From NCBI GenBank assembly GCA_910583815.1, contig CAJTZB010000067.1, positions 2,865-11,744 of the forward strand: 8,880 bases of DNA, given 5' to 3'. The notes below the pieces were generated by a model. It was not told the DNA's origin, ran no database searches, and saw only the letters and a program-made list of their open reading frames with translations. Shown one piece after another: positions 7,501 through 8,880 of this stretch (positions are counted from its first letter, which is position 1; the number at the start of each line of letters is the position of its first letter). Position numbers and translations under genes: made by a program. This stretch comes from an uncultured Lachnospiraceae bacterium (GTDB taxonomy: Bacteria > Bacillota > Clostridia > Lachnospirales > Lachnospiraceae).

Positions 7501-8195
7501 GTCGTATTTGCGTGCTTTCCCATAAGCACATCCCTGCCGTCATGTATCTCTTGGAACAACGGCATCTCATCAAATTTTTCTGCTGCAAGCATAAATTCGA
7601 TTTTTCCGGTTTCTTTATACAGTTCATACAGACAGTCGTTCATGCCACCGTATTCGGTTGCAAGCACCATTGTCTTTTTTTCTTCATCCCAGCGGTTGAC
7701 ACGCTCTGCCACCCATGTGCCTAAACGCACTGCCATTGTAAGCGCGGTAGGAAGTGCGGCAAGTTGATAGACACGAATCAGCCCTGCCAGTATTTTATGC
7801 ATTGTATACCACGGTACCCATGCCTGTTTTCCCTCTTCCAGATGGTCAAATAACGCTTCCGGAAATGCTGACAGATACCCTGATTCCGCCTGACAGCCGG
7901 AAAGCTCAGCTAACAGATAATTCAGCCTGTCATAAAATACCTGCTGCCCCGACTGCACATAAGCCTGTGCCAGTGCAGTCATATAATGGCCCATTGTATG
8001 GCCTGCAATATCTGCATCCTCCCAGCCGCCCGGATAACGCTCTGCCTTCGCACGCTTTCCTGCAATCTCATAAAAGCCTGCCAACAGCCGGTCCGCATCC
8101 AGCTTCAGCAGATATTCCTGCTCCAGATGGAACGCATTCTGCAGATACGGTTCTGTCACCTCTACTTCATTTAATGAAAAGTCTCTGATTATCAT
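4524..8195 (-). CDS. Fusion: DUF1680 (GH127/GH146-type) arabinofuranosidase-like domain, TM helix, GH25 muramidase
   Basis: This is one uninterrupted 1223-residue frame with two unrelated enzymes. Residues about 1-594 are a complete DUF1680 glycosidase: helical barrel motifs GGWEDADIAGHTMGHY and WYTMHKI, the ETCNTYNML motif (E297, C299), FWCCTGTGMEN (C366, C367), and the usual family ending near YGIYWEL. By analogy with HypBA1, E297, C299 and the CC pair would hold zinc, C366 would be the nucleophile, and E283 a candidate acid/base. A charged linker (595-653) ends in KKAKKNKGGRGG. One TM helix (about 654-673) follows, then a T/P/E-rich stalk, an unrecognised region (about 716-1015) and a GH25 lysozyme domain (about 1023-1223) with GIDVSKWQG (D1027) and VVYDTE (D1120, E1122). 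There is no N-terminal signal peptide; by the positive-inside rule the arabinofuranosidase part is cytosolic and the lysozyme external. The start has a perfect AAGGAGGT and overlaps the sbcC-like stop as ATGA. Domain calls are firm; whether the cell makes one protein or two is uncertain. Confidence 0.9.
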   Translation of the reverse strand: MIIRDFSLNEVEVTEPYLQNAFHLEQEYLLKLDADRLLAGFYEIAGKRAKAERYPGGWEDADIAGHTMGHYMTALAQAYVQSGQQVFYDRLNYLLAELSGCQAESGYLSAFPEALFDHLEEGKQAWVPWYTMHKILAGLIRVYQLAALPTALTMAVRLGTWVAERVNRWDEEKKTMVLATEYGGMNDCLYELYKETGKIEFMLAAEKFDEMPLFQEIHDGRDVLMGKHANTTIPKFLGALNRYLTVGEDQKFYLEAAERFFDIVVKNHTYVTGGNSEWEHFGEPKMLTGARTNCNCETCNTYNMLKLARGLFQVTGDKKYLDFYEGTYWNAIVSSQNPKTGMSMYFQPMATGYFKVFSRPFDNFWCCTGTGMENFTKLNDSIYYKRDDVLYVAMYISSVLKDELQGLDVIMETSLPKKPTVRIVVRKESEGTCRLAFRIPEWNASPVTVRQKETFLNGPEEDGFLYITVKKGMTELELTFSPTIRIHPLPDNPNIVAFTYGPLVLSAGLGKEAMDTSCTGVNVTVPTKEIKIKDYLEIREGTVAEWKENPEKALIRKGEELRFVLKGTDEDENLIFTPHYARYEERYGIYWELLPKVEMKHVAETVQKEATAAAEEENRASKQHNAEVLQEDNLSEKEENNKKAKKNKGGRGGWIAAVVILLLITVFFATMAFSEAFKDKVVETILVWTGNEQQEGTEGTEPTKQPTVSPAPEAKKHIENLAYVLASCDTDSLHGFRPMAELIDGKEYLTFDNGTYRISYKNDYMANTEEPECEVIVSNGTVTKRFLWAYAIREGSLQELCPSIGDYCKNGREQLAFSFYENQAANSNSLHIVAGISLEEYYVISPSQVFEELISTESFLDAGHAVIAHLSVGTRSYYVSLPYMETEQARQTYAMIRNAHLTYDVGENDITLTSYVALGEGNYVGRIRGKMTYSSRDMFQLSSPSFYLFAEDDFCDMDSMGIAVPVSEQELFKARIPVTGDNGERLLVAVREDMELHNYKSENFRKEKNGTLAYYENNQKKTLTGIDVSKWQGDIKWEKVKAAGVDYAMIRLGYRGTGEAGNCALDPYYKQNIEGALSAGLQVGVYYFTQAVTVEEAIEEANIVIENLRGYDITFPVVYDTEQASDARANKMPNSVRTACAKAFCDTILAAGYTPVIYAGTNWSILNLNMEELQGYDFWYAYYGSDLYFPYQFTMWQYTQSGRIDGVAGDVDLNVSFIDYSTR
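4527..5129 (-). other. GH25 muramidase (lysozyme) domain of the fusion protein
   Basis: This covers residues about 1023-1223. GIDVSKWQGDIKW is the classic GH25 opening with the conserved Asp (D1027). TFPVVYDTEQ carries the D-x-E catalytic pair (D1120, E1122). The segments VGVYYFTQA, PVIYAGTNW and FTMWQYTQSGRIDG match the later barrel strands, and DVDLN lies near the end. GH25 enzymes cut the beta-1,4 bond between N-acetylmuramic acid and N-acetylglucosamine in peptidoglycan. The domain appears intact and closes the protein with only a few residues after it. Confidence 0.95.
5151..6050 (-). other. Unrecognised extracellular region of the fusion protein
   Basis: Residues about 716-1015 lie between the T/P/E-rich stalk and the GH25 domain. 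I do not recognise a family. The region is rich in aromatic and polar residues with alternating short strand-like segments, which suggests a beta-rich fold. It holds several cysteines (728, 773, 801, 808, 955), which is notable for an exported Firmicute protein. A cell-wall or glycan binding role would fit its position but is only a guess. Confidence 0.5.
6177..6278 (-). other. Lys-rich cytoplasmic anchor and single transmembrane helix within the fusion protein
   Basis: Residues 640-651 contain a dense Lys/Arg patch (NKKAKKNKGGR), immediately followed by the hydrophobic stretch WIAAVVILLLITVFFATMAF (654-673). This is the layout of a type II signal anchor: N-terminus inside, C-terminus outside. 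The next residues form a T/P/E-rich spacer (about 690-715), typical of a stalk holding an enzyme away from the membrane. There is no other hydrophobic helix of that length in the protein. Confidence 0.85.
6399..6411 (-). promoter_or_regulatory. Possible internal translation start for a free membrane lysozyme
   Basis: Inside the fusion gene the minus strand reads GAAGGTAGAAATG, a GAAGG Shine-Dalgarno-like core (6411-6407) five nt before an in-frame ATG at 6401 (Met599). Met599 lies just after the conserved end of the DUF1680 domain and before the charged linker. A start here would give a 625-residue type II membrane GH25 protein of ordinary architecture. In another frame the same stretch carries TAG (6406-6404), then TGA overlapping the ATG. 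Confidence 0.35.
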
Positions 8196-8880
8196 TGTCC
8201 AAGCACCTCCTTTTGCAGCTGCTTCCTGATTTTTATCTGTCCTTCTGCACGCTGCCTGATTTTTTCATTTGTTTCTATACGATTGCCAAGGATGAAAAGC
8301 CTGTCGTCTAACCTTGCTTTTCTTTCTTCCAGTTCCCCTATCCTTTTTTGCAGAAATCCTATGTCCCTAAAACTTCCTTGCGCCGTCTCCTGTTTTAAAC
8401 AACAGATGCGTTCCTTTCTCTTTAGCATCTGCGTTTCCCATGCAAGCGCCTTTTGTTCCAGTTCTTCCATCTGTGTCTCGTCAAGCACTGCCCTTTCATA
8501 TTCTGCTTCACTGCTAAAACCTGCTGCCTTCAGTGCAGCAAAATAGGCTTCTTCCGCGCTCTGCTCTTTTCTTGCCCGTGCAGCCTTTTGTCCAATCAGC
8601 TGTTCAAGTACTGCCGCTTCATTCTCTTTGACTTCATCCCATCCGGAATAAGCGGCCTCTGCCTCTGCGATTTCCCGCTTTTTCTGCTCCTGTACCGCCA
8701 AAAGCCCGGCAAGCTGCTGTTCTGCCTCCGCCTCGCTTTTTGCTTCAAGCGATAAAGTCAGTTTTTTAATTTCACCCTCCATGCCTTGCAGTTCAAAATC
8801 GATACCTTGCCTGGCGTCCTGCAGCATTTCTGTTGCTGCCCTTTCTTTTTCCAGCTGTTTTTCTAATTCCGGAAGACGCT
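8192..8880 (-). CDS. sbcC: SbcC-like exonuclease subunit, second coiled-coil arm, lacking the C-terminal ATPase lobe (5' end outside window)
   Basis: The frame is open from base 8880 to the TGA at 8194-8192, giving about 228 residues of Glu/Lys/Ala/Leu-rich coiled coil. The first Met in the window (8827) is not a real start because the frame continues upstream with the SbcC-like RLPELEKQLEKERAATE. Several stretches resemble the descending arm of clostridial SbcC after the zinc hook: LEAKSEAEAEQQLAGL, AEAAYSGW, and LKAAGFSSEAEYERAVL followed by MEELEQKALAWE. SbcC, with SbcD, is a Mre11/Rad50-type nuclease ATPase that processes hairpins and DNA ends. In a complete protein this arm leads into a C-terminal ABC lobe with LSGGE signature and Walker B. 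Here it stops after KQLQKEVLGQ and neither motif follows in any frame, because the next gene begins at once. It may be a truncated pseudogene or the 3' edge of a rearrangement. Identification rests on coiled-coil similarity, so other SMC-like proteins remain possible. Confidence 0.7.
   Translation of the reverse strand, partial: RLPELEKQLEKERAATEMLQDARQGIDFELQGMEGEIKKLTLSLEAKSEAEAEQQLAGLLAVQEQKKREIAEAEAAYSGWDEVKENEAAVLEQLIGQKAARARKEQSAEEAYFAALKAAGFSSEAEYERAVLDETQMEELEQKALAWETQMLKRKERICCLKQETAQGSFRDIGFLQKRIGELEERKARLDDRLFILGNRIETNEKIRQRAEGQIKIRKQLQKEVLGQ
8205..8212 (-). promoter_or_regulatory. Perfect Shine-Dalgarno AAGGAGGT of the fusion gene, inside the sbcC-like gene
   Basis: The minus strand has AAGGAGGT ending 9 nt before the ATG at 8195, a full consensus site at optimal spacing. 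It also forms the Lys-Glu-Val codons near the end of the upstream sbcC-like frame, whose TGA overlaps the ATG as ATGA. It fixes the fusion gene's start and implies coupled translation. Confidence 0.85.

Noticed and set aside
7257..7724. Plus-strand open frame of 155 codons
   Set aside because: It is antisense to the conserved DUF1680 domain, whose motifs are intact on the minus strand. It has no family resemblance.
7754..8188. Plus-strand open frame of 144 codons
   Set aside because: It is antisense to the N-terminal part of the DUF1680 domain, and its His/Pro/Ser-rich product has no domain.

Overview
The window looks like a chromosomal segment from a Gram-positive, low-to-mid GC Clostridia-type bacterium, most likely Lachnospiraceae or a close relative. 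This is inferred from strong AAGGAGGT-type ribosome binding sites, a Firmicute-style membrane-anchored GH25 lysozyme, clostridial-type SbcC, MutY and GH28 sequences, and a charged-N-terminus ABC exporter. No database search was run. Every convincing gene is on the minus strand, so transcription runs from base 8880 toward base 1.

Layout in transcription order: (1) 8880-8192, the end of an SbcC-like coiled-coil gene that enters from outside the window. It stops before the C-terminal ATPase lobe expected of SbcC. (2) 8195-4524, a 1223-residue protein joining an N-terminal DUF1680 (GH127/GH146-type) beta-L-arabinofuranosidase-like domain, a Lys-rich linker, one transmembrane helix, an unrecognised extracellular region and a C-terminal GH25 muramidase. 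(3) 4474-3116, a signal-less GH28 (pectinase-family) glycosidase. (4) 3126-2029, the DNA repair glycosylase MutY. (5) 2028-1832, an AT-rich intergenic region with a good promoter and an inverted repeat. (6) 1831-1, an ABC exporter with fused permease and ATPase, cut at its C-terminus by the window edge.

Genes 1 to 4 are packed like an operon: ATGA overlap, 49-nt gap, 11-nt overlap. I see no terminator between them. The two glycosidase domains without signal peptides (arabinofuranosidase-like and GH28) fit intracellular trimming of imported pectin-derived oligosaccharides, but no sugar transporter or regulator is visible here. The ABC exporter appears to be a separate transcription unit.

The most interesting object is the GH127-like/transmembrane/GH25 fusion. 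It would place a sugar-trimming enzyme in the cytosol and a peptidoglycan hydrolase outside the membrane on one polypeptide. It sits directly behind a shortened sbcC, so the GH127-like module is bounded on one side by an incomplete gene and on the other by what looks like the cytoplasmic tail of a formerly independent lysozyme. Either this is a real rearrangement with a new protein, or one or both joints are sequence or assembly artefacts. A one-base length change near 6402-6425 would separate the two enzymes neatly.
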